Part shown: piece by piece, positions 1-7,649 of the stretch
How positions within the stretch are numbered: position 1 is the first letter of the stretch
Layout of the letters: every line of letters starts with the position of its first letter
IMG/VR virus record: IMGVR_UViG_3300006810_011822
Coordinates: 1 to 34,103 of that record
Source of the DNA: a virus
Strand: one strand, 5' to 3'
DNA: 34,103 nt
The notes under the pieces: generated by a model
Databases searched by the model: none
Told to the model about the DNA's origin: nothing
Seen by the model: the letters and a program-made list of their open reading frames with translations, nothing else
Position numbers and translations under genes: made by a program

Positions 1-204
1 AGATAAACCACGGTTCACGGCCAGTAGTTTCTCGGTTGCGGCCATGAGCCCATCCAATCCTACTGGTGTAAATTCCTCCTCCTGTACGCTGTTAGGTTGA
101 CGAGGCTGAACCTCTGGCACCTTAGAGCGGAGCTTGGCAATAGACGGGTTCACATTCCCCGGCTTCACCATATCTAAAAATTCATTTATCTCTTCTCGAT
201 TCAT
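1..204 (-). CDS. Partial unknown phage protein (N-terminal 68 residues)
   Basis: The reading frame is open to the window edge, so only the N-terminus is visible. It begins MNREEINEFLDMVKPGNV and continues as a hydrophilic segment with a conserved-looking LDGLMAATEKLLAVNRGL stretch. Its ATG overlaps the TGA stop of the preceding 347-residue gene as ATGA, which supports both the start and translational coupling. It is the fourth gene of the string that begins with the RNA polymerase beta-like gene. I do not recognise a family, and the rest of the gene is outside the window. Confidence 0.7.
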   Translation of the reverse strand, partial: MNREEINEFLDMVKPGNVNPSIAKLRSKVPEVQPRQPNSVQEEEFTPVGLDGLMAATEKLLAVNRGLS

Positions 205-1244
205 CGCACAGTACTCATAGCCTGAAACGGACTCTCATATATCTTGGGAGCTGGTCGTTGCGGAAGGGGTTGGGCAGGTCTCTGCGGAAATCTAGCATTA
301 GCCCCATTCATTTCAATAACAGGATCGCTAACCACAGCTCTTCCTTGTTGAGTCTGCATAATATTACGTGGCTGGTGATTCGCTATATTGAAATCCCGAA
401 CTTCACGAAGTTGTCCATTAGGCAGACGTAAACGGTAAATAGGCTGACCATAAGAATCCTGACCCACATGACCAGTCTGATGCATAGTTCGGCGCTCCAT
501 AGCATTCAGTAACTTGTCTGAGTCATGTCGTCCACGTAAATAATCCATCTTCATTTTTTGCCTCGTAGCTAACTCAACTTCCAAGTTCTTCACATGATCC
601 TGTGCGCTTCTCCAGTTCTCAGGTACGCCGGGAGCTTTGCCGGGTCGTCTGAATAGGCGATCTACCATGGTTCTACGAGGCGTGGTGTATGGGGCTAGTA
701 GGTTCTTATAGTGTGTCAGGTCTTTCGCAAGGTTGGCTGTATCATCTGTGAACTGTCCTAGGCTTGAACCTATTCTAGGGATGTCTTTTAAACGCTCAGT
801 ATGGAAGCCGCGTGCGTGCTGGCCAAATATCTTAGGGAAGAAATCTGGGTAGTGTCTCATGATCGCAACACGATCATCAATGTTTCCCCCTCCCAGCATA
901 TCGAGTATGCCAGTATCCCCACCAGTTATCCTCTTAGGGATCATCCTCTCCTGACGTCCTCTTGGACCCGTCATCATCTTACCAAACTTATCCGACACGT
1001 GCGGGAGATCATAAAATACCTTAGTCGAAGTATCTCCTATTCCCGGTGTGAAGCTCGGCATCATTTTACCCTCAGCACCGGAACCCAACGCTCTATTACC
1101 GATCTGACGTGTTCCTCCTGATAGTCCGTCTTTAAGTCGAAGGATAGATTGTGGACTCAGTTTACCCTGAGCCATCATCTTGGCCCAGCGAGGTGATGCT
1201 TCTTTCACCAACAGTGATGTTCTAAATTGTTCTACGTGATTCAT
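201..1244 (-). CDS. Unknown basic protein, possible virion component
   Basis: This 347-residue protein is rich in Arg, Lys, Gly and Met, with no membrane segment or catalytic motif that I recognise. The N-terminus runs FRTSLLVKEAS. Its x-K-E-A core resembles the starts of two other window proteins (FIKEAAAG at 26.5-27.1 kb and MYKEAF next door) and loosely recalls the cleavable capsid-targeting tags of T4 internal proteins (inference). The C-terminus is Pro/Gln-rich (PAQPLPQRPAP). It overlaps the upstream metallopeptidase-like gene and the downstream partial gene by ATGA junctions, so all are probably translated from one message starting at or before the RNA polymerase-like gene. Basic charge and context would suit a DNA- or RNA-contacting protein packaged in the head, but function is unknown. 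Confidence 0.75.
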   Translation of the reverse strand: MNHVEQFRTSLLVKEASPRWAKMMAQGKLSPQSILRLKDGLSGGTRQIGNRALGSGAEGKMMPSFTPGIGDTSTKVFYDLPHVSDKFGKMMTGPRGRQERMIPKRITGGDTGILDMLGGGNIDDRVAIMRHYPDFFPKIFGQHARGFHTERLKDIPRIGSSLGQFTDDTANLAKDLTHYKNLLAPYTTPRRTMVDRLFRRPGKAPGVPENWRSAQDHVKNLEVELATRQKMKMDYLRGRHDSDKLLNAMERRTMHQTGHVGQDSYGQPIYRLRLPNGQLREVRDFNIANHQPRNIMQTQQGRAVVSDPVIEMNGANARFPQRPAQPLPQRPAPKIYESPFQAMSTVR

Positions 1245-2077
1245 CGTAAAGCCCTGCCTAGCTTGGAAGGGATACCCACCCCACCTATTGCGGCACCGTA
1301 TAATGTAGGAACAGCAAGCGATCCTAGCAAGTAAGTTTTGTAAGCTGTGTTCAGTGCCTCCTTCTCCTGAGCCTTGCGCTCATCATCCTTGGATGTAGCA
1401 TCCAGATATTTCTTAGCGTGCCATGATGCTTGGTTCTCATTGATCAGGGTAGGCGCATTCATCATAGCTGCCAGCCCTAATCCTGTTCCAGCTCCTGCTA
1501 ATCCGGACAACACAGGGTTTCCTGTCTTGTGATAAGTCATCCCTCCAAGAATACCAGCTCCCAGTAGGGTAGCGATGGGAGATGCTATTGATAATGCGTT
1601 ACTCAGGGGACGAGCTACACTCTGGTTTATCCGGGAAGGGGAATGCCATGGGCGGTTGCGTATGTGAGCGTGTCCTGCCTCGTGCGCTATGATATTCTCA
1701 CGCAGGTAGTCAGGATGGTATCCAATCAGTCCTGCTCCTAGATGCTTGGCTACTCTCCTCTCTCCGAAGTGCTCGCGTAGTGCTTTACGGACTCTACGAT
1801 CTCGCTTGTATAAGAACTTGGCTGATCTCGGCGCAGCATAGAATGCATTACGGGTCTTATCATACGGCACCATAGGTAGGTGCGATGGTAATCCCATACG
1901 TGTCAGGATCTTCTTAGCCTGCTCGGGTGTGACCTTTTCGGACTCTTCTATCTGCTTCTCTAACCGCTTACGCGTGAGATAGTGCATAAGCATGGAGATC
2001 CCCATGGCGCTTCCTACAGCCAAGGGATACTGGTGGCGTTCTATGAACTCGCCAGCGCTAAATGCCTCCTTGTACAT
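1241..2077 (-). CDS. Membrane-associated HEAGH zinc metallopeptidase-like protein
   Basis: This 278-residue protein carries HEAGHA at residues 132-137, the HExxH zinc site of gluzincin-type peptidases. A later NENQAS at 213-218 could supply a third glutamate ligand, as in M48/YugP-like families where E sits about 80 residues downstream. Hydrophobic segments near 17-32, 161-180, 188-206 and 247-266 suggest several membrane passes. The basic stretch 82-110 (KRDRRVRKALREHF) lies before the active site. It begins with MYKEAF. Its ATG overlaps the RNA polymerase-like stop as TAATG, and its stop overlaps the next ATG as ATGA. Peptidase chemistry is inferred from the motif. The substrate is unknown; virion protein processing or membrane entry are possibilities. 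The gene is intact with no sign of decay. Confidence 0.65.
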   Translation of the reverse strand: MYKEAFSAGEFIERHQYPLAVGSAMGISMLMHYLTRKRLEKQIEESEKVTPEQAKKILTRMGLPSHLPMVPYDKTRNAFYAAPRSAKFLYKRDRRVRKALREHFGERRVAKHLGAGLIGYHPDYLRENIIAHEAGHAHIRNRPWHSPSRINQSVARPLSNALSIASPIATLLGAGILGGMTYHKTGNPVLSGLAGAGTGLGLAAMMNAPTLINENQASWHAKKYLDATSKDDERKAQEKEALNTAYKTYLLGSLAVPTLYGAAIGGVGIPSKLGRALR

Positions 2078-5000
2078 TACCCTCCCGTATTCTTTTTCTT
2101 AGCCTGCGCATCAGACTTAGGCTCTGCCACATCCTTAGTTCCTTCCCGGATACGCGTACGTAGCATATCCAGTTCTGCTGCCTGCTTATCAAACAGCTCT
2201 TGAAATGAGGCAGCTTGTTTATCAGGCATGAGTGACTCATCCACATATATCGGTTCTATGGATGCCATCTTAGCAACCATAGGATCGGGCTCAGTAGATA
2301 CTAGACTGGGATACTGATTGGCCATGAAGTCTCTGTATCGCTCGTAGTCCTCTGGGGACGACCCTCGCAGTACACGTAGGTGCTCCATGCCTCTGTAGAA
2401 ATCGTTTAGCTTCTCATCTACATCCTGTAGTTTATACTTGTTCAGGAACTCCTGTTTGTCCATGGAGGTCCCATCGTCTATGAAACTAGATGCTTCTGTA
2501 GGGTCCTCGATTCTACTCCCGCGTCCCTTAAACAGCGCTGCCTGTGCTCCTGCACCCCAGCCTGTCTGTTCGTTGAAAAGAAGCCCAGCATCGGTCGTAG
2601 CCTCGGGCATGCCTTCGTGTGTAATATCTATGTCGTTATTATCTAACAGGTAGTTAGACTTATGCCCTAGAGAGTCATCATCTAGGTTCTTATACATCTT
2701 GTGTCTCTTCTCGTGATACGCTACACCCTCCTGATTCATGTCAGGTATGAAGTGTTCAGCAGCTCCGGGAATAGTACCGTAGTTCTTCACACCTAGGTCC
2801 ATCCTGATCTCATCTTCACGAGGCAGGTATGCTGCATGGTGATCCTTACTATTGTACAAAGGTGTAGGGTCATCTACCCTAGTATAGTCAAAGTTAGGTG
2901 TTGTCTTGTCGCTCCAGTGCCAGTTCTCTTTGGGCTCTGCAGCTCTCTGTGCTTGTTGGTACTTCTGAGCTTTCGCTAGTTCTCCATCCAGTTGATCTCC
3001 GTACCACGGCTCTGCGAACTGCCGGTATGTATAATGTCCTTGGTAGTTATTGTCCGTGACTTTAGGATCTACCTTGTGTGGAGTAATGTCTCCTAAGTCT
3101 GCCTTAGGGACCTCGTTCTTCTTGAACTTAGACAGGAAGTCGCCTACGAAGCCTGCATTTTTAGTAGCATCTTCCCACACGCTTGGTTGCTTGGGTGCCT
3201 CAGGCTGCACGACTCCCTGTTGAGCCATGTCCTGATACTGATTACGATATTGTTCTGCTCCAGCCAGAGCTGTCTCCAGCACACCACCACCTACGCTACC
3301 TTCTTCGATGAATTCGAGGATTGTTTGCTCGAGTTCTGGGCCGGTGACGTTGAGTGGTAATCCTGCTGCGTGTTCTTTGTTGAGGAATTGTGCAAGTGTT
3401 TTGAGTTCTCCACTGTCGAACGCCGCGACTTTTGTAGTTTGGGTAACATTCTCTGTGACTTCTGGTTTCGATATCGCATCTGTTTGTTGTATCTGTACTG
3501 TTGGGGGTATTACTGTATTTCGCACATGTAATTGGAACCCGGTAGGTATGTGCGTAACTCCGGGGAATTTGCCGCCCGGTGAATCTACGATCCACTCCTC
3601 TGGGCGTTCCATCATTGATCTTTGCACGAGGAAATGCTTGTGGTCATAACGCCCCGCGTCTGAATGCGATTTAGCATCCAGAAGCGTGCGTAGTGTGTCT
3701 GCGTTGGCATCAACGCTGGCTGCTTTGTTGAGCTTCTCAGTCCGATAGGCGTCCATTTGGTTACGCAATAAAGTCCGTGCTTCGCCGTCAACATAAAGCA
3801 GTGGGTCTATAGCCCAGTTCCTCAAGGAAAAGGCTCGTCTAGGTGTTGGGTTTCTAAGGAACTGAGCAAGATTTCGAGACTTGAATGACTTCCATCGCTT
3901 AATTTGACGATCGTCGTCATCACTTCTTTTCCCTTCTGCATATCCAAAATACCAATCCAACCAACCCAGTTCGTTACTACCTGTCGGCATCCAGTGAGCT
4001 GGCCATTTATCCATTCCGGCGAGCCTACTTCCCATTCGTCCGTATATATTAGAGTATTGTTCTTTGAGTTCATTTGGTTTTAGGTCGGGGTTAAAGTCCT
4101 TATCAGGACCGTTGTGTTCTATCTCGTCCCACTCCTCACCAGCCACCTTGTGGATACAACGATCCATAAGTGCGTCAAAGCAATCGGCGGGTTCGAGATC
4201 TGGTTTGAAATGTGTGGTGTGTGCTCTCGATGCGACCTTCTCGATCATCATCTTCCTACCTATCCAGCGTGCGTTCCACTCGGCCGACTTCATCATATCG
4301 AATCGGTTCGGTAGGTTCTTACGCATGACTGCAGTATTTACCTCTGCAGCATCCAGAGCATCCTTAATCTGTTGTGCTTTCTCTTCCCGCGAAGCATCCT
4401 TGTCGCGTTGCTTCGCAGGGACCAAGCGCTCATATGCTTTCTCAAATACACGAGCATCATATTTAGCAGAGTTAGCAGCGAAGATATCTTCACCCCATCT
4501 CTTCTTCAGCACATCGTCGCTTACGCCCAAGTCCTTGAGCAGCGAATACATATGCATGTTCGCCTGTCCAATCTTCAGCCGATACTGTGTGGTCTCTGGT
4601 TCGAATCCTACACGGAATGCTGACCGGGACTGGCGAAGGTTAAACTGAGTTTCTAATGCTCCATTCTCCTGACGACGAGTGTATACCCCCGGTAGCAGTC
4701 GAGACTGCATGATGGAAGTGTACTCATTACCCCCATGGATGAATGTCCCCCTGTTACTCAGGTAGGGCACACGCATGAGAGACAAGCGCTGTTTGTCCAG
4801 CAGCTTGTTAGTTTTGTCGTCATATAACTTTACCGTACCTCTGAGGCGGCGTGATAAATACCTATCCTCTAGGATAGCTTTCTTCTGCTCCTCGTATGAA
4901 AAGTCCTCAGGCCCCTCATAATCCACGTCAGCGATCTCCATGCGAACCCCTCCCCACTTCATGGGGTAGGATTCTACAAGCGCATTCTTAGTTCTGTCGT

Positions 5001-5124
5001 ACAGATCCTGACGGGCGGATTTGAAATCACCAAAATCTCTCAGCTCCACACCTTTAGGCATCTCGATGTCTTCTGGACGGATTTGCATTGGTTCATTATA
5101 ACCGATATCTGGTAGCTCTGACAA
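2077..5124 (-). CDS. RNA polymerase beta subunit N-terminal-like protein with HExxH tail
   Basis: Residues about 40-210 match the N-terminal (protrusion) part of bacterial RpoB. The core is LMRVPYLSNRGTFIHGGNEY followed by TSIMQSRLLPGVY (117-148), the counterpart of the RpoB stretch [30 protein letters not shown]. A following segment, MYSLLKDLGVSDDVL, parallels the RpoB helix after the protrusion. The catalytic beta C-terminal half and beta-prime (NADFDGD) are absent from this protein and from the window, so this looks like a split subunit. Residues 600-1015 do not look like polymerase. They contain AYHEKRHKMY with HExxH at about 804-808, and a Lys-rich end. The apparent start is TTG with no Shine-Dalgarno. 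The sequence just upstream matches that before the ATG at 22969, which supports it; ATG at 5088 is the alternative. A terminator-like hairpin ends 10 nt before the start. The polymerase match is fairly sure; the HExxH role is inference. Confidence 0.7.
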   Translation of the reverse strand: MSELPDIGYNEPMQIRPEDIEMPKGVELRDFGDFKSARQDLYDRTKNALVESYPMKWGGVRMEIADVDYEGPEDFSYEEQKKAILEDRYLSRRLRGTVKLYDDKTNKLLDKQRLSLMRVPYLSNRGTFIHGGNEYTSIMQSRLLPGVYTRRQENGALETQFNLRQSRSAFRVGFEPETTQYRLKIGQANMHMYSLLKDLGVSDDVLKKRWGEDIFAANSAKYDARVFEKAYERLVPAKQRDKDASREEKAQQIKDALDAAEVNTAVMRKNLPNRFDMMKSAEWNARWIGRKMMIEKVASRAHTTHFKPDLEPADCFDALMDRCIHKVAGEEWDEIEHNGPDKDFNPDLKPNELKEQYSNIYGRMGSRLAGMDKWPAHWMPTGSNELGWLDWYFGYAEGKRSDDDDRQIKRWKSFKSRNLAQFLRNPTPRRAFSLRNWAIDPLLYVDGEARTLLRNQMDAYRTEKLNKAASVDANADTLRTLLDAKSHSDAGRYDHKHFLVQRSMMERPEEWIVDSPGGKFPGVTHIPTGFQLHVRNTVIPPTVQIQQTDAISKPEVTENVTQTTKVAAFDSGELKTLAQFLNKEHAAGLPLNVTGPELEQTILEFIEEGSVGGGVLETALAGAEQYRNQYQDMAQQGVVQPEAPKQPSVWEDATKNAGFVGDFLSKFKKNEVPKADLGDITPHKVDPKVTDNNYQGHYTYRQFAEPWYGDQLDGELAKAQKYQQAQRAAEPKENWHWSDKTTPNFDYTRVDDPTPLYNSKDHHAAYLPREDEIRMDLGVKNYGTIPGAAEHFIPDMNQEGVAYHEKRHKMYKNLDDDSLGHKSNYLLDNNDIDITHEGMPEATTDAGLLFNEQTGWGAGAQAALFKGRGSRIEDPTEASSFIDDGTSMDKQEFLNKYKLQDVDEKLNDFYRGMEHLRVLRGSSPEDYERYRDFMANQYPSLVSTEPDPMVAKMASIEPIYVDESLMPDKQAASFQELFDKQAAELDMLRTRIREGTKDVAEPKSDAQAKKKNTGG

Positions 5125-5126
5125 CG

Positions 5127-5138
5127 AATAGATAAAAA
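5127..5138 (+). promoter_or_regulatory. AATAGATAAAAA motif, copy 1
   Basis: This 12-bp motif lies 2 bp from the TTG start of the RNA polymerase-like gene. Exact copies sit beside the starts of the genes at 22969 (same orientation) and 6300 (opposite orientation). It may be a phage promoter or leader element, but its function is not known. Confidence 0.3.
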
Positions 5139-5164
5139 CAAAAGCCGGGTGTTTGGGACCGGCT
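5134..5164 (-). terminator. Intrinsic terminator / leader hairpin before the RNA polymerase-like gene
   Basis: On the minus strand AGCCGG and CCGGCT form a 6-bp stem with a 10-nt loop, followed directly by TTTGTTTTT. It lies 33 bp after the stop of the 367-residue gene and ends 10 bp before the next start. It would therefore end the upstream transcript, or act as a leader hairpin for the downstream gene. It is the only structure seen in this short gap. Confidence 0.6.
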
Positions 5165-5196
5165 GATGTTTAAATCCTTTCTTTTGTTTATGTTTG

Positions 5197-6300
5197 TTAA
5201 GCACCTACGGGATTGTAACTCCCATCCTTCAGCTTACGAGCTTTGTCGTACGCGTACGGATTGAGGCTCCAGTAGTCTGGAATTTTATTATTCTCGGCTT
5301 CCTTCTTCTTGGGTGTGAATGACCATGGAGCGAGGAACGCCGCATGGGGTAATTCTTCCCGAGTTATCGGTGCTGAATGATCGAGGTTGTGTATGCACTC
5401 TTCCACTTCTGTAGCCATGTATGGGGCCATCGTGTGTTGTAGGTATACCCAGTCCTCGTCCTTGAGGTGATCTCTTACTCCTTCGTCATACTTACGTGCA
5501 GAGAACTCTGTGAAGAATTCCTCCGCATAACAGAATGACACTGGGAGATCCAGCGATTTCAACCCACCTATCCACTCCCCTGTTATTGGGTTAGTGGTTG
5601 ATTGGTCGAGTTCCAGTGTTCCATCCAGCAAGCTAGATGTTCCATCTTCCGTTTCCGGATCGCTTTGCGTAAGGTCCGCTCCAACGAATCGGAACGGGTA
5701 CTGTTGCTCAGCGTCCAGAGGGACCAGTGGATGATCACCAAACAGCTTAATGAAATCCCCGAGTTGAAACGGGGCTCTAGACAGCTGCCGACCGCCAATG
5801 GAGACGGCGGTCTTCATTGGGAGTAAACCCGGAATTTCCGGATACGAACTCAGCCTTAGCAATCCTCCCGGTGTGGCCACTTGCGTGTCCGGTCCGGTTG
5901 GTTGATGGGCGAACTCCTCGAGCTCGTTATACCGCGGCTTCGTCTGCCCTGTGAGCCAAGCACGCCCCTTGAAAAAGGGCACACCATACGCTCTCAGTTC
6001 AACATGCCTGAGTATTTGTTCCCACTTATTTCCTTTTCTTCGGAACATGGGAACGGATTGACCCGGTGCGAGGAAGGCGGTCTTTTCAGCGCCTCCTGCG
6101 GTTTTCCATGCATACATCAATTCGAAACGAATCATGAGTGTTGGATCTGCCATCTGTGCGGGGTCTGGGGACGCGACAGTGGCAGTGTTTGCTAAGTTTA
6201 ATGGAATCGATTCTGCATAAATAGCTTCCTGCTTAGCACAGGAAGTGGTATTTGAATAAGGCTGCAGTTCGAGTTGATTTAGTTTGTCTAATTCGGTCAT
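5197..6300 (-). CDS. Unknown 367-residue phage protein
   Basis: This is an acidic to neutral soluble protein with many Pro, Trp and Tyr residues. It has no signal peptide, membrane segment or known catalytic motif that I recognise. Segments such as FFKGRAWLTGQTKPRYNELE and the C-terminal DYWSLNPYAYDKARKLKDGS look like compact globular sequence. It stands alone as a single-gene unit, with a hairpin-rich 226-bp leader upstream and a clear terminator downstream. That arrangement suits a separately controlled, perhaps abundantly made product. The ATG is preceded by an A-run (AATAGATAAAAAAA) rather than a Shine-Dalgarno. A structural role or a role tied to the adjacent RNA polymerase-like gene is possible, but nothing in the sequence proves either. 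Confidence 0.75.
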   Translation of the reverse strand: MTELDKLNQLELQPYSNTTSCAKQEAIYAESIPLNLANTATVASPDPAQMADPTLMIRFELMYAWKTAGGAEKTAFLAPGQSVPMFRRKGNKWEQILRHVELRAYGVPFFKGRAWLTGQTKPRYNELEEFAHQPTGPDTQVATPGGLLRLSSYPEIPGLLPMKTAVSIGGRQLSRAPFQLGDFIKLFGDHPLVPLDAEQQYPFRFVGADLTQSDPETEDGTSSLLDGTLELDQSTTNPITGEWIGGLKSLDLPVSFCYAEEFFTEFSARKYDEGVRDHLKDEDWVYLQHTMAPYMATEVEECIHNLDHSAPITREELPHAAFLAPWSFTPKKKEAENNKIPDYWSLNPYAYDKARKLKDGSYNPVGA

Positions 6301-6302
6301 TT

Positions 6303-6314
6303 TTTTTATCTATT
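6303..6314 (-). promoter_or_regulatory. AATAGATAAAAA motif, copy 2 (inverted)
   Basis: This is an exact copy of the 12-bp motif, here reading AATAGATAAAAA towards the ATG of the 367-residue gene, 2 bp away. The copies at 5127 and 22972 face the other way relative to their genes. It could be part of a promoter, operator or start region. Confidence 0.3.
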
Positions 6315-6385
6315 TAGTTCACGTGTTCACATCCTACGCCAGCACAGTGCGAAGCATAAGCTTATCACTATCCAAGGCAATACGG

Positions 6386-6457
6386 GTGCGAGCCAGTTTA
6401 AGAAGCTCGCACAGAACATGAAAACGGGGATTGCCATCCGCACGACGACAATCCCCG
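6386..6457. other. Two tandem perfect hairpins in a 226-bp intergenic leader
   Basis: The gap 6301-6526 contains two strong inverted repeats. GTGCGAGC (6386-6393) pairs with GCTCGCAC (6405-6412), with an 11-nt loop. GGGGATTG (6426-6433) pairs with CAATCCCC (6449-6456), and flanking C/G adds a ninth pair. On the minus strand the second hairpin is followed by TTTTC, so it may terminate transcription from the 217-residue gene. The first has no U-tract and would sit in the leader of the 367-residue gene. I see no tRNA and no open frame here. Confidence 0.5.
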
Positions 6458-6526
6458 CAAGGAGAATTAGTATTTCCTTCACAGAAATATTTAACACATA
6501 CTGCCTAGTGGTTACCGATACTAAAA

Positions 6527-7180
6527 TCAGACCTGTCCGGGCGTAGAAGTGCTTGCTCCACGCGCTGGTGGAGCTACTTTCAGCCTGTTACCCTGCAATT
6601 CATATACATTGAAGACACCCCCCAGTACATCACCTGCCTGAATCAGTTCCTTCTTATCAATCTCAGTAATAAGCTGTTGGATCTGCTGTTTGGACACGCC
6701 AATGGGTACTTCCATGAATTCGATCTCACCCGTAGAAACATTGATAGCCAATTCGATGTGATCGCACTCCTGCACCTGTAGAGGTGCATTAGTCTTGGCA
6801 GTATATGTCGTGGCTGGAAGAACATCCACGCCTACAACAGTATCCGGACTATCCTTCTCTCCCGGCTTCACGTGAAGCAGGAAATCATGTCTGCTGGAGA
6901 TAGCATCAAAGCCATCTCTAACCACACCGGGACCTGAGCGACCTTCAGCTCTACGCCAGATGTGCTTAGTGCACTCCGCTCGCTTCGACTTGTAATTTCT
7001 CGAGGTGTAATAGAACAGGTATTTGTGGTCATCGCCACCTTGCTCATCCATCTGAAAATCAGGGGGTTGTATTCGGACCGCATAGACTTTCTTCAGTCCT
7101 ACGCGTTTTACTTTACGTAATCCGACTTCGGGTATTGTTGGGGTATCGCTCATCTTATTATCTAGTGTTGTTTCACTCAT
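6527..7180 (-). CDS. Unknown 217-residue protein
   Basis: I see no recognised domain. The protein is soluble. A basic N-terminal patch (GLRKVKRVGLKKVYAVR, about residues 21-37) leads into a central beta-rich region, and the C-terminus is low-complexity Ala/Pro/Ser/Thr (APPARGASTSTPGQV). The chosen ATG overlaps the upstream cysteine-rich gene by 8 bp; an internal ATG at residue 10 (MSDTPTIPEV) is an alternative start just after that stop. It is the last gene of the unit that starts with recA, downstream of the RecQ-like helicase and its cysteine-rich neighbour, so a DNA transaction role is plausible but unproven. Confidence 0.7.
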   Translation of the reverse strand: MSETTLDNKMSDTPTIPEVGLRKVKRVGLKKVYAVRIQPPDFQMDEQGGDDHKYLFYYTSRNYKSKRAECTKHIWRRAEGRSGPGVVRDGFDAISSRHDFLLHVKPGEKDSPDTVVGVDVLPATTYTAKTNAPLQVQECDHIELAINVSTGEIEFMEVPIGVSKQQIQQLITEIDKKELIQAGDVLGGVFNVYELQGNRLKVAPPARGASTSTPGQV

Positions 7181-7649
7181 CTTCTTTAAACATTTGCTTT
7201 TCGTACGGGATTCCTAAACTATCATAGTAAACCATCATTTCAATGATATCCGTTCTTTCCAAATCTGGGGTACAGACAGGACATCCGGGGATATGATAGA
7301 ATTTGTCGGCCTCAATCTTAAATCCATTTGGATCAGTCTGAGGTGTTATCCATCCTATAACAGCTGCACACGGCACGCATACCAGCCTCGCCATCCCGTT
7401 GTAATCACTACGACATGGAGGGCAGACTGGCTCTACTGCGTGTAGGTGTCCGGTATCCACTAACTTAGCGTTGTCGCATGTAACATTCTTATTACAAGCA
7501 CAGCGGATACGTGTGGGGTCGAAGTCCTCAGGCACAACATTCGGAGGCCGACCAATCTGCTGAAGCAAACTGATCAGATCCGCGGTTGTTGGTTCAGGGT
7601 TATCCTGTTTCCATCGCGCTAGTATTTCCTGACGCTCCTCTTTATCCAT
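7173..7649 (-). CDS. Cysteine-rich putative zinc-binding protein next to RecQ
   Basis: This 158-residue protein has a Cys cluster in its middle: RCACNKNVTC, then CPPC, CVPC and finally CPVC. These pairs are typical of zinc-ribbon or treble-clef folds and could bind two zinc ions. The N-terminus is helical and acidic. The ATG overlaps the stop of the RecQ-like helicase gene as TAATG, so the two are translationally coupled. The neighbouring helicase lacks the usual cysteine zinc-binding module. A zinc subunit acting in trans with the helicase is therefore an attractive but untested idea. Alternatively it could be an independent nucleic-acid-binding factor. Confidence 0.7.
   Translation of the reverse strand: MDKEERQEILARWKQDNPEPTTADLISLLQQIGRPPNVVPEDFDPTRIRCACNKNVTCDNAKLVDTGHLHAVEPVCPPCRSDYNGMARLVCVPCAAVIGWITPQTDPNGFKIEADKFYHIPGCPVCTPDLERTDIIEMMVYYDSLGIPYEKQMFKEDE

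Noticed and set aside
4064-4648. Plus-strand open frame of 194 codons
   Set aside because: It lies wholly inside the RNA polymerase-like gene on the other strand, has low-complexity Ser/Cys-rich sequence and no neighbours on its strand; a shadow frame.
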